The notes: a model not told the origin generated them from the sequence alone. 21,223 bases of DNA from Acidobacteria bacterium UBA2999 (GCA_002346475.1 DDZV01000038.1:21935-43157); one strand, 5' to 3'. Shown: positions 7,230-15,900, numbered from the stretch's first letter. Translations and numbers: made by a program.

Positions 7230-8508
7230 AATTGTGAATGCCGAAATTATTTCGTTAAAGAATGGCACTTTGAATGTTCCAAATAATCCAATCGTCCCAT
7301 TTATTGAGGGTGATGGCACTGGACCGGACATCTGGCGCGCGAGTGTCAGAGTATTTGATGCAGCCGTTGCGAAGGCTTATCAGGGAAAGCGACAGATAGC
7401 TTGGAAAGAAGTCCTCGCAGGGCAGAAAGCGTACGACCTGCACCAGACGTGGTTGCCAGATGAGACAGTTGATGCCCTTAGAAAACACTTGATAGGTATT
7501 AAGGGTCCACTAACAACTCCAGTTGGCGGTGGAATGCGTTCGCTTAACGTGGCAGTACGGCAATTGCTCGATCTTTATGTCTGTCTTCGTCCTGTTCGTT
7601 GGTTTCGTGGAGTTCCCTCGCCTGTCAAAGCTCCAGAGAAACTTGATGTTGTAATCTTTCGTGAAAACACTGAAGACATTTATGCAGGTATCGAATGGGA
7701 ATCAGGCTCAGAGGGAGTTTCCAAGTTACTTGATTATCTGAAACAAGAGTTTCCGCAGATGTATGGTCGGGTTCGATTTCCAGACTCAAGCGGCATCGGC
7801 TTAAAGCCAGTTTCGTCTGAGGGGAGCGAAAGACTCATACGAGCTTCAATTCGCTATGCAATTGCACAGAAGCGTAAGAGTGTAACTTTCGTTCATAAGG
7901 GAAATATTATGAAGTTTACTGAGGGCGCATTTCGAAACTGGGGTTATGCTCTGGCGACTCGTGAATTTCCAAATGAAACTTATACTTGGGATCAATGGGA
8001 AGCTACACGTCAGGCGAAGGGAGACGATGCAGCAAATACTGAGCAGAAGGAAGCACTTGCTGCTGGCCGTATTCTCATCAAGGATGCAATTGCAGATATT
8101 GCTTTGCAACAGTTGCTAACTAGGCCAAATGAATTTGATGTTGTTGCAACGCTAAACCTTAATGGTGACTATATGTCTGATGCCGTTGCAGCGCAGGTGG
8201 GTGGGATTGGCATTGCTCCTGGTGGCAATATCAATTACGAAACAGGCCATGCGGTTTTTGAGGCTACCCACGGGACAGCTCCAAAGTACGCGAATCTAGA
8301 CAAGGTAAATCCAAGCTCTGTAATTTTGTCTGGTGAGATGATGCTTCGTTATATGGGTTGGTCTGAGGCCGCTGATCTAATTATTCGTGGACTCGATGGT
8401 GCTATATCCACTGGCACTGTGACGTATGATTTTGCTCGATTGATGTCTGGGGCACAGGAAGTGCCCACGTCAGTTTTTGGAAGTGCAATTATTGAGCACA
8501 TGGACTGA
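7222..8508 (+). CDS. icd: NADP-dependent isocitrate dehydrogenase
   Basis: 428 residues (E. coli Icd 416). It oxidises isocitrate to 2-oxoglutarate and CO2, reducing NADP, in the cytoplasm. The AceK target site is intact: Ser107 in PVGGGMRSLNVAVRQ corresponds to E. coli Ser113. Other signatures are VIFRENTEDIYAGIEW, VTFVHKGNIMKFTEGAF, LNLNGDYMSDAVAAQVGGIG and ATHGTAPKYA. The NADP-selecting Lys-Tyr in PKYA, the Tyr in VTYDF and the Arg of RLM are present, so NADP rather than NAD specificity is inferred. There is a slightly longer insert around residues 255-275 (WDQWEATRQAKGDDAANTEQ). The ATG overlaps the aceK stop in ATGCCTAA, which points to translational coupling with its regulator. Confidence 0.97.
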   Translation: MPKIVNAEIISLKNGTLNVPNNPIVPFIEGDGTGPDIWRASVRVFDAAVAKAYQGKRQIAWKEVLAGQKAYDLHQTWLPDETVDALRKHLIGIKGPLTTPVGGGMRSLNVAVRQLLDLYVCLRPVRWFRGVPSPVKAPEKLDVVIFRENTEDIYAGIEWESGSEGVSKLLDYLKQEFPQMYGRVRFPDSSGIGLKPVSSEGSERLIRASIRYAIAQKRKSVTFVHKGNIMKFTEGAFRNWGYALATREFPNETYTWDQWEATRQAKGDDAANTEQKEALAAGRILIKDAIADIALQQLLTRPNEFDVVATLNLNGDYMSDAVAAQVGGIGIAPGGNINYETGHAVFEATHGTAPKYANLDKVNPSSVILSGEMMLRYMGWSEAADLIIRGLDGAISTGTVTYDFARLMSGAQEVPTSVFGSAIIEHMD

Positions 8509-8557
8509 GAGCTATTTTACAAACATTAAGTTTTAATGATTGTTATCTAGGGTTTTG

Positions 8558-8590
8558 TTCCACACATGGCGTGTGGGAGATTTGTTTTAG
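8558..8590 (+). terminator. Probable terminator after aceK-icd
   Basis: Stem TTCCACAC (8558-8565) pairs with GTGTGGGA (8571-8578), one G-U pair, around a 5-nt loop, followed by the T-rich TTTGTTTT. The T tract begins a few bases after the stem, so it is weaker than a textbook site. Position, 50 nt after the icd stop, fits. Confidence 0.45.
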
Positions 8591-8611
8591 TAGAAGAGGA
8601 AGGAGTTGTTG

Positions 8612-9115
8612 ATGCTTATAAATCATTCTCAGGGCAGTTTAATCATGGACCGTATTGTTGTAGGGGCTATGGCAGCTATCTTGGTGGTCACTGTACAGGC
8701 TTGCGGGACTAACTCTGTAGAAGAATCTGTCCCTGTAAGTCAAGACGAAGTTCAGGTAGTGAGCGAATCGCCACGCGTTTTCTTTGTTCAGCCTGAAGAG
8801 GGATCTGAAGTTCAAAGTCCAGTTCACTTCGAGTTTGGAATTGAAGATTTTGTGATTGCTCCAGTACCAGAGGGCACTGTTGAAGAAGCTCGTTCAGGGA
8901 TGGGGCATCATCATCTTGGTGTTGACACTGAGTGTTTGCCAGCGGGCACAGAAATTCCTAAAGCTGATCCATGGATACATTTTGGTCAGGGAAACAATGT
9001 TATCGACGTGCAGTTGACTCCAGGTCCGCATACATTTGTGCTTCAGACAGGCGATGACCGGCACCATACGATCGAAGGGCTCTGTGCCTCAGTAACGGTT
9101 ACCGTTCTTGAGTAG
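8612..9115 (+). CDS. DUF4399 domain lipoprotein
   Basis: 167 residues from ATG 8612, chosen because AGGAAGGAG ends 6 nt upstream; TTG 8606 and ATG 8645 are alternatives, and the latter would give a more standard signal peptide. A hydrophobic stretch ends in a lipobox VQAC (Cys31), so the protein should be lipid-anchored in the envelope. After a polar linker comes the DUF4399 domain: VFFVQPEEGSEV, VHFEFGIEDF, GMGHHHLGVDTECLP, WIHFGQGNNVIDVQLTPG, HTFVLQTGDDRHHTIEGLC. The His clusters (99-101 and in the DRHH segment) and two Cys resemble a metal-binding arrangement, but the family has no proven function. It lies in the same direction as icd behind a probable terminator. Confidence 0.82.
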   Translation: MLINHSQGSLIMDRIVVGAMAAILVVTVQACGTNSVEESVPVSQDEVQVVSESPRVFFVQPEEGSEVQSPVHFEFGIEDFVIAPVPEGTVEEARSGMGHHHLGVDTECLPAGTEIPKADPWIHFGQGNNVIDVQLTPGPHTFVLQTGDDRHHTIEGLCASVTVTVLE

Positions 9116-9223
9116 GTTGATTTAGGAGAGGACGTCTATTGTTCGTGCTCTAAGTGCAGTTATGGAACTGGTAACTATGAAAGAGGAAGCTCAACGTCTC
9201 AAGATCAAGACTTCCCTAGTTGC

Positions 9224-9466
9224 TGGAGCTTTAGTGGCACTGGTGTTTTTGCAGCCCAGGCGTTTGGCTGCTCACAAGAGATCTCAGTTAGCAGACAGTT
9301 TATGGCACAGGGAATCGGTGCTGGGGCAATTATCCTGTATTCTGGTGTTCTAACATTTATTATTGCAAAGGTGCTCGATAGTTTAATGGGTCTACGGGTG
9401 GCAGCATATGAAGAAGCCGCAGGTCTTGACAGTTCTTTGCATGATGAGAAAGGTTTTAGTCTGTAG
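9224..9466 (+). pseudogene. amt: Ammonium transporter C-terminal remnant
   Basis: The frame ending at TAG 9464-9466 has no proper start, but reads like the last ~75 residues of an Amt ammonium channel: SGTGVFAAQAFG matches the Amt GTLLTGVFA segment, then comes a final TM helix (IGAGAIILYSGVLTFIIAKVLD), then SLMGLRV, EEAAGLDSSLHDE and GF. The last part corresponds to the conserved Amt tail (GLRVSEEEE-GLD-HGE-Y) that contacts GlnK. The remaining ~350 residues of a normal Amt are absent, since the DUF4399 gene occupies the sequence just upstream. A strong Shine-Dalgarno-like TTAGGAGAGG (9122-9131) remains, and a different frame (9177-9255) reads like a signal peptide (RLKIKTSLVAGALVALVF). An internal deletion plus frameshift of an Amt gene would explain this. 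Confidence 0.68.
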
Positions 9467-9549
9467 GCTGCATATGTTAGTTCCCATCGAGCGGTTCCGT
9501 AGTTAGCCGATTAATTATTGCTCTGTCGTAGTGTATCTTGAGTACACAC

Positions 9550-9573
9550 CGCGACGAGTTCGCGTAGTTTTCC
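9550..9573 (+). terminator. Weak terminator-like hairpin
   Basis: CGCGA (9550-9554) and TCGCG (9560-9564) form a 5-bp GC-rich stem with a 5-nt loop, followed by TAGTTTTCC. It lies between the Amt remnant and the convergent regulator gene, where a terminator is expected. The rest of 9467-9598 shows no gene. Confidence 0.3.
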
Positions 9574-9598
9574 TTGGAAGTCTTACAACAATTTATAG

Positions 9599-11161
9599 TC
9601 AGGTTTTGAATCGTTCCCAGTCGATGGCGTACTTCTTAGTTTGATAATTAAGAATACGTTTAGTGGTATTGAGCAGACGTGCAGCTTTGGCTCTGTTCCC
9701 ACCTGCTGTTTTCAAGGCGTCCTGAATTAGATCTTTTTCATATGCAGCTAATGCGTCTTTTAGGGATACGCGCGTTACGGTACCAGACGACTCAGCTGTC
9801 TGAAGCGTTGGAGGTAGATGATGAGCATGCAACACACTGCTGTCGCAAACCAGGGTAGCTCGTTCCAGAGCATTTTCTAATTCACGAACATTTCCTGGCC
9901 AATGGTAACTGGTTAGCATGTCAATAGCTGGCGTTGAAATACGTTTAATGTTTTTATTATGTTCGCGGGAAAATTTCTCAAGAAAGTGATCGGCTAGTAA
10001 TAGCAGGTCTGATTTTCTATCTCTGAGTGGAGGCACAAAAATTGCGAAAATATTTAAGCGATAGTAAAGATCTTTACGAAATTTTCCGTTGGCGATTAGT
10101 TGTTCCATATCGTGATGAGTGGCTACAACAAGGCGGACATTAGTGCGAAGTGTATTGGTACCGCCAAGGCGCTCGAATTCACGTTCTTGGAGTACCCTGA
10201 GCAGTTTGATTTGCATGGCTAGGCTCACGTCACCAATTTCATCGAGAAATAGAGTCCCGCCTTCAGCCATTTCAAAGCGGCCTTTTCGTCGAGCTTGTGC
10301 ACCAGTGAAAGCGCCCTTTTCATGCCCAAATAACTCTGATTCAATTAGTGTTTCTGGAAGTGCGGCGCAATTTACTGTCACGAATGGTTTATTTGTTCGT
10401 AGCGAATTGTAGTGAATGGCATGTGCGATGAGTTCTTTGCCAGTCCCTGACTCCCCTCGAATTAAGACAGTGGTGTTTGCCCGAGCAACTTGTGCTATCT
10501 GCTCATAGACTTTTCGCATGGGCCCACTGGTCCCTAAAATATTTGAAAAATCGTAACGTTCTCGCAATTCATTTCGAAGGTGAACATTTTCATCGACTAG
10601 CATTTGGCGCTCAGCCTTGACTAGTCGGTCTACATTGATAGCTTGGGAAATCATAGCAGCCACTACACCAAGAAACTTTACGTACCGGTCGTAGTCTCGA
10701 TTCTTTTTAAAATGAAGGTCGACCCCAAGAGCCCCAACAGCTTTTTTGTCTAGAATAATTGGCACACAGAGATAGGAAAGCTCTTGGTGAGCTAGTTCTG
10801 GTCGTTCTGCAGCTTTGCTAAGAAACCTCGGTTCTTGGCTTACTTGAGTTACGACAATAGCTTTTGCACGTTGCACTACTTTCCCAGTAATGCCTTCACC
10901 AACGGCGTACCGTGCTTGTACTGGTGTGTTAAGTCCGTCGGAAGCCTGAAGTTGCAATTCACCTGTGTCAGAGTCGAGCAGAACAATTAAGCTGCGCACG
11001 GCACCATGGTGCCTACTCAGGATTTCCAGTACCAAGTGGAGCGATGCCTTAATCTCTAGAGTACTTGAGAGCGCACGGCTGGACTCAAGCAGTGTAGATA
11101 GCCGACGAACTTCGCTCGTGACGGCTTGCTCACTCACTGTTGCGGGATTAACTGGATTCAT
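9599..11161 (-). CDS. Sigma-54-dependent activator, GAF-AAA+-Fis HTH (NifA-like architecture)
   Basis: 520 residues. A GAF sensor domain (about 35-180) includes GEGITGKVVQ and SYLCVPIILDKKAVGALGVDLHF. The AAA+ sigma-54 interaction domain (about 205-440) has Walker A GESGTGKE (236-243), the sigma-54-contacting GAFTGA loop (283-288), Walker B GGTLFLDEIG (301-310) and the FRKDLYYRLN sensor region. A Fis-type HTH sits at the C-terminus (about 478-515: AGGNRAKAARLLNTTKR then ILNYQTKKY), a form I associate with NifA-like proteins. There is no receiver domain, so it probably senses a small ligand directly through GAF. It should open sigma-54 promoters by ATP hydrolysis; target genes are unknown. A dyad at 11235-11254 upstream of its start could be a binding site. 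An ATG start with GGAAT about 10 nt upstream supports residue 1. Confidence 0.93.
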   Translation of the reverse strand: MNPVNPATVSEQAVTSEVRRLSTLLESSRALSSTLEIKASLHLVLEILSRHHGAVRSLIVLLDSDTGELQLQASDGLNTPVQARYAVGEGITGKVVQRAKAIVVTQVSQEPRFLSKAAERPELAHQELSYLCVPIILDKKAVGALGVDLHFKKNRDYDRYVKFLGVVAAMISQAINVDRLVKAERQMLVDENVHLRNELRERYDFSNILGTSGPMRKVYEQIAQVARANTTVLIRGESGTGKELIAHAIHYNSLRTNKPFVTVNCAALPETLIESELFGHEKGAFTGAQARRKGRFEMAEGGTLFLDEIGDVSLAMQIKLLRVLQEREFERLGGTNTLRTNVRLVVATHHDMEQLIANGKFRKDLYYRLNIFAIFVPPLRDRKSDLLLLADHFLEKFSREHNKNIKRISTPAIDMLTSYHWPGNVRELENALERATLVCDSSVLHAHHLPPTLQTAESSGTVTRVSLKDALAAYEKDLIQDALKTAGGNRAKAARLLNTTKRILNYQTKKYAIDWERFKT

Positions 11162-11234
11162 AAATAGACTATTCCGACAATTATGTCGAACTTCTTAAGA
11201 GTTTAGACAAGGTTGTTCCATAGGTATGAGACTG

Positions 11235-11254
11235 TCAACCTCTTTAGAGGTTGA
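11235..11254. promoter_or_regulatory. Perfect 8-bp inverted repeat upstream of the sigma-54 activator gene
   Basis: TCAACCTC and GAGGTTGA are exact inverted repeats separated by TTTA, 74 nt upstream of the regulator's start codon. Neither side has a U tract, so it looks more like an operator or enhancer site than a terminator. On the minus strand its edge also contains an exact TTGACA, but no fitting -10 follows. Confidence 0.4.
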
Positions 11255-11295
11255 GTTTACATAGGATAAAAGTAGTGGAGAAGTTAGGGGAAGTT

Positions 11296-11337
11296 GACGT
11301 GGACGGTTTTTACCACCGCCCACGTCTTTTATTTATT
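11296..11337 (+). terminator. Strong plus-oriented terminator hairpin with no plus gene upstream
   Basis: GACGTGG-A-CGGT (11296-11307) pairs with ACCG-C-CCACGTC (11315-11326): 11 pairs with one mismatch and a 7-nt loop, followed by TTTTATTTATT. The T-rich tail lies only on the plus-strand 3' side. Both flanking genes are on the minus strand, so this either ends an unannotated plus-strand transcript or acts on the cytochrome mRNA in a less standard way. Confidence 0.55.
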
Positions 11338-11347
11338 CAGCCTTGCT

Positions 11348-12493
11348 TTATTGTTGTGGCCTTACCACAAAGATCCGTTCGTGGTCACCTTTGTCAGGAA
11401 CACGCAGATCTCGATAGACCATGATCGGAGGGCTGCCTTTCACTCGACGGCCTGGACTTTCCCAATGGACTGTTGAGCCATCAAATGCTTCGAATAATTC
11501 ATCTGAAGGAGTAGCTCCAGACAGCGAAAAAGACAAGGCAACTTTTTCAGCGGCGACAAGCTTTGGCACTTTCCAGACAAGCACATCACCAGACAAGTCC
11601 TGTTCTGGTCGTTCTACATGACCAGTTGTATCGTGAGCGTGAGGAGCTAGAGGTAGACCAGGCAGTAGTCCAAGCTCAGCAAGTGGCATGACACCTTCGT
11701 AGCCTGGACCGCTTCCATTAACAACTTTTGCCTGTGGTGGCACTTTAACAAAAACAGTTAACCCTTCTGCATCAAGACCAACATTTTCTACACCACGATT
11801 GGATAACGCCAGGTTAAAGTCCGTTTGGTCTCCCTTTTGTTCAGCCACTGTAAGGACACCACCAATTGATGCTCGCATTCCTATTTCCAGGACCATCCAC
11901 TTGTAAATTTCACGCATATGATCTTCAGGCAGGGTTTCGCGTGTCCAGAGTGGCATGCCACCACCGGGACGCTTTTCCTCATGTTCGTAAATTTGTTTAG
12001 CAAAATACTCGTAATCTACTTCTTTTGCATATTCTCCGAGCCACATGCGGCCAAACTTGTTCTCGGGTTCATGGCATTGTCCGCACCCGTATCCCTGCAT
12101 GTAGTACCGCTGACCTATCGAGGCGCTTGCCGGAGCAGGCATCCAATGCCACGATCCAGGTTCTGATACCGGTTCCAAAGATCTTACAAAGGCAAAAAGG
12201 TCTGCCATGTGTTTTTCAGAGATCTGTCTTTTTGAATAGAACGGCATGTTGCCGTTGTAGACGAGACCGGTGCCGATGCGTGGTTTCCAAATAGCACGTT
12301 GGAATTGAGCAAAAGTTAACCCACGGCCACCAGCGATATCTGGACCGTACCCGCCTTCGCCTTGTTCGCCATGACACATACGGCAGAGTTTCCGTGCGTA
12401 AACCCCTGCTCCTGCGCTGGCGTCACCAGCCGGCACAGTGTCAGGTTGTTGAGCCAGTGGGAGAAGCAAGGTAGCAATAAGAAGTGTGTGCAT
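11348..12493 (-). CDS. Diheme c-type cytochrome with C-terminal beta-rich domain
   Basis: 381 residues. A short signal peptide (HTLLIATLLLPLAQQ) sends it to the periplasm. Two cytochrome c domains follow: heme 1 at CRMCH (37-41) with likely ligand Met83 in NGNMPFYS, and heme 2 at CGQCH (137-141) with likely ligand Met180 in GGGMPLW. The pattern GxxxYxxxLCxxCHGxxGEGGYGPDIAGGRGL is typical of class I electron-carrier or dehydrogenase-subunit cytochromes. From about residue 215 a heme-free domain of alternating strands begins (LTVFVKVPPQAKVV, VLVWKVPKLVAAEKVALSFSLSG); I do not recognise it. Role inferred: periplasmic electron transfer, possibly as a partner of an oxidoreductase encoded elsewhere. 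The start is supported by GAGGG 7 nt before the ATG. It is divergent from gltB. Confidence 0.85.
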   Translation of the reverse strand: MHTLLIATLLLPLAQQPDTVPAGDASAGAGVYARKLCRMCHGEQGEGGYGPDIAGGRGLTFAQFQRAIWKPRIGTGLVYNGNMPFYSKRQISEKHMADLFAFVRSLEPVSEPGSWHWMPAPASASIGQRYYMQGYGCGQCHEPENKFGRMWLGEYAKEVDYEYFAKQIYEHEEKRPGGGMPLWTRETLPEDHMREIYKWMVLEIGMRASIGGVLTVAEQKGDQTDFNLALSNRGVENVGLDAEGLTVFVKVPPQAKVVNGSGPGYEGVMPLAELGLLPGLPLAPHAHDTTGHVERPEQDLSGDVLVWKVPKLVAAEKVALSFSLSGATPSDELFEAFDGSTVHWESPGRRVKGSPPIMVYRDLRVPDKGDHERIFVVRPQQ

Positions 12494-12796
12494 GTTTAGC
12501 CCTCAAGAAAATTGGGATTACTTTACCGCAACGGATAGGGTGTTGCTAACTGGAAAATAAAATTGGTTGGGCAATATCCAGGAGCGATAGTCATTTCAAC
12601 TTTGCCTTCATCATTGTAATAGCTTTAGTGAAGAAGTCTGGATATTCGGTTAGAATGAAGAGCAAGAGGACATAAATACGGAGCCTCTTAGCCGGTGCAC
12701 CCAGTTGTTTTAAGCCTTGTATGTGGGTGTTGGTTTTGTATTTTGGCTGGTCGCGGGAAGTTACCCATCACTGAATTTACCCGAAAAGCCGTTAGT

Positions 12797-12840
12797 TTTA
12801 GCCCACCAGGGCTAAAGATCAATCTAAAAAACAGATTGAT
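12797..12840 (+). promoter_or_regulatory. Two adjacent perfect hairpins in the gltB upstream region
   Basis: Hairpin 1: TTTAGCCC (12797-12804), loop ACCA, GGGCTAAA (12809-12816). Hairpin 2 starts two bases later: ATCAATCT (12818-12825), loop of 7, AGATTGAT (12833-12840). Both have 8 perfect pairs. Neither is followed by a convincing U tract. They may be protein-binding dyads upstream of the promoter or parts of a leader RNA. Confidence 0.5.
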
Positions 12841-12843
12841 TTA

Positions 12844-12870
12844 TTGAAAACATTGTATTTCCATTATAGA
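12844..12870 (+). promoter_or_regulatory. Possible gltB promoter
   Basis: TTGAAA (12844-12849) and TATAGA (12865-12870) resemble sigma-70 boxes, but the spacer is only 15 nt. Transcription would begin near 12877, about 25 nt before the ATG and just downstream of the two hairpins, which would then be operator-like DNA rather than RNA. Confidence 0.25.
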
Positions 12871-12901
12871 CCGTCAAAAGGTAAAAAACAGTCCCCCCTT
12901 T

Positions 12902-15900
12902 ATGTCTGAAGCATTGTCGAGTTACTCGTCCGGTAAAGGTCTCTATCGTCCAGGTCATGAACACGACGCCTGTGGTGTGGGTTTTATTGCTCATATTAAA
13001 GGTGTGCCTTCTAATGGAATTATAAGAAAAGCATTACAAATCCTTAGAAATCTTGAGCATCGTGGTGCGTGTGGATGTGAGGTAAATACTGGTGACGGTG
13101 CGGGGCTCTTAATGCCGATGCCGGATCGTTTCCTTCGCAAGGTAACAGAATTCGCGCTACCACCAGAGGGACAATATGGCGCCGGTCTGATATTTCTCCC
13201 TCAAGATGCTCATGATCGTAAACAGGTTGAAGATCTAATTAACAGTACTGTTGAGAAAGAAGGGGCGAAAGTCATTGGTTGGCGTGATGTGCCAACAGAC
13301 GATCATCTGCTCGGTGAGAGTGCACGCGCGGCTAGTCCAATTTTTAAGCAGGTCTTTATTGGTTCTTTGCCAGAAGCACGCAAGCAGGATCAAAAACGGC
13401 CTGAACGTAAGCTATATGTGATTCGAAAACTAATCGAGCATGCTGTTAATCAGCTTGATATAAGTCAGACCTCAAAGGATCTCTCTTACATTGTCAGTCT
13501 TTCGTCTCAAACGCTGCTTTATAAGGGCATGTTAACAGCAGCGCAAGTCGAACCAATGTTCCCGGATCTTTCTGATTCGGAAATGGAAGCTGCTTTAGTG
13601 CTTGTTCACCAAAGATTTAGTACAAACACTTTCCCCTCATGGCCGTTAGCACACCCGTATCGTTATGTTGCTCACAACGGAGAGATCAACACGCTTCGGG
13701 GAAATATTAATTGGATGAGAGCTCGTGAGGCACTTCTACATTCTGATCTGTTCGGAGAGGATCTGCGTAAAGTTTTACCAGTGATTCTTGAAGGTGGCAG
13801 TGATACGGCTACGTTTGACAACGTACTGGAATTCTTAGTGATGGCTGGCTGGTCGATACCTCATGCGATCCTCACAATGATTCCTGAGCCTTGGAGTGGT
13901 CACAAGGAAATGTCGTCAGAACGGAAAGCGTTCTATGAGTATCACGCGTCTTTAATGGAACCATGGGACGGTCCAGCCTCTATTGCTTTTACAGATGGGA
14001 AAGCTATTGGTGCAGTACTCGATCGAAATGGCTTGCGTCCATCTAGATATTACGTGACCAAGGATGATCTTGTTGTGATGGCTTCTGAGGTGGGCGTCCT
14101 CGACATTCCACCTGAGGAGGTTCTTGTTAAAGAGAGATTACGACCTGGCCGGATACTGCTTGTCGACACTGAGAAAGGACGCATTGTCGATGACGAAGAA
14201 ATTAAAGCTGATCTAGTTGCTGAATATCCATATGCAGACTGGCTCAAGCAACACTTAGTTGATATTGACGATCTTCCATCCGCAGATCCTTCAAGTTTGC
14301 CAGACCACGACACAGTATTTAGTCGCCAACAGGCATTTGGTTATTCACAGGAGGATCTACGTTTATTACTTGGACCGCTGGCCCAGGGGGGCGCTGACCC
14401 AATTGGTTCAATGGGGGACGATGCGTCATTAGCAGTACTTTCTGATCGTTCACGTATTTTGTACGATTATTTTCATCAGCAGTTTGCCCAAGTAACGAAT
14501 CCTCCGCTTGACGCTATCCGTGAAGAACTTGTGACGTCGATGGCATCGACAATTGGCCAGGAAAGGAATCTTCTCGAGCCAGGCCCTGAGTCATGCGAGA
14601 AAATTAAACTCCAGCATCCCATTGTTGATAACAGTCACATGGCAAGACTTCGGCACTTGCCTCCAACGGTACCTTTCCGGTCGGTCATGCTTTCGATGCT
14701 TTTTGATCCCGAAGAAGGCGGACTCGGACTTGAAAAGGCGATGACATCTTTGTGCGAGCAAGCCAGCGAGGCAGTGGCAAATGGGTACAACATCTTAATT
14801 TTATCTGATAGAGGAGTAGATGCTCGTCACGCTCCAATACCAAGCCTGTTAGCGACATCTGGCGTACATCATCATTTAGTACGTAAGGGGACACGCACTC
14901 AGTGTGGTTTAGTTATCGAGTCCGGTGATGCACGCGAAGTCCATCATGCTTCACTACTCATTGGTTATGGTGCAGAGGTGGTTAATCCCTATCTTGCGTT
15001 TGAAAGCTTAGATGACATGCTCAGGCAAGGTGTTATTACAAATCTGTCTCATGAGGAAGCTGTTGAACGTTATCTAAAAGCTTTAAATAAAGGCATTTTA
15101 AAAGTGATGTCGAAGATGGGGATCTCGACTTTGCAGAGCTATTGTGGTGCTCAGATCTTCGAGGCAGTTGGACTTAATCAGGCGTTTGTCGATCAGTATT
15201 TTACAGACACAGCGTCGCAAATTGGTGGTATTGGCATCGATGTGATTGCTCAAGAAACCCTGCGACGTCATGATCAAGCTTTTGGGAAAAAGCCTGTAGT
15301 GCCTAAGGAACTCGATGGGGGTGGTCAGTACCAATGGCGGCGTGATGGTGAGTATCATCTATTTAATCCGGATACAGTTTACAAACTCCAACATGCCACA
15401 CGGAGTGGCCAGTACGACATCTTTCGAGAGTACACAGGGATGGTGGATCAGCAAAACGAGCATCGATCAACCCTCAGAGGACTATTCCAGTTTAAGCCAG
15501 TTGGGCCACCGGTCCCGCTCGAAGAAGTTGAACCAACATCAGCCATCTTGACTCGGTTTGCAACGGGTGCGATGTCCTATGGTTCGATTAGTGCAGAAGC
15601 TCACGAAACACTTGCTATTGCGATGAACCGGCTCGGAGCTAAATCCAATACTGGTGAAGGTGGTGAAGATCCAGCCCGGTACACCAAAGATTCAAATGGC
15701 GATTCGCGGAGAAGCGCAATTAAACAGGTAGCCTCGGGGCGTTTTGGTGTGACGAGTGAATATCTTGTAAATGCTGATGATTTGCAAATCAAGATGGCAC
15801 AGGGTGCTAAGCCTGGTGAAGGGGGGCAGTTGCCTGGACATAAGGTATATCCGTGGATTGCCAAAGTGCGTTATGCAACACCAGGGGTAGGGTTGATTTC

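Larger units (their letters stand above)
12494..12901. other. 408-nt divergent intergenic region between cytochrome and gltB
   Basis: No convincing ORF or tRNA. It should hold promoters for both neighbours and probably a long gltB leader. Near the gltB end are two adjacent perfect hairpins (12797-12840). A weaker 6-bp pairing, GTGGGT (12723-12728) with ACCCAT (12763-12768), lies upstream of them. I saw no sigma-54 GG-N10-GC element and no clear Shine-Dalgarno just before the gltB ATG. Confidence 0.6.

Noticed and set aside
9162..9353. 63-codon plus-strand ORF starting at ATG 9162
   Set aside because: Its second half is out of frame with a clear Amt tail on the same DNA and has no protein-like character after the hydrophobic stretch. 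The Shine-Dalgarno at 9122-9131 is about 30 nt away from its ATG. It is better read as part of the Amt relict.
11162..12901. Sigma-54 (-24/-12) promoters near the activator, cytochrome and gltB
   Set aside because: I looked for GG-N10-GC elements. The closest, TGGAAC...TTGT on the minus strand near 11205-11220, has its spacing one base short and lacks the GC. None is good enough to call.
12494..12901. Glutamine riboswitch upstream of gltB
   Set aside because: A CGGGAAGTTAC stretch at about 12753 recalls part of the known motif, but the other conserved segments are not in place.
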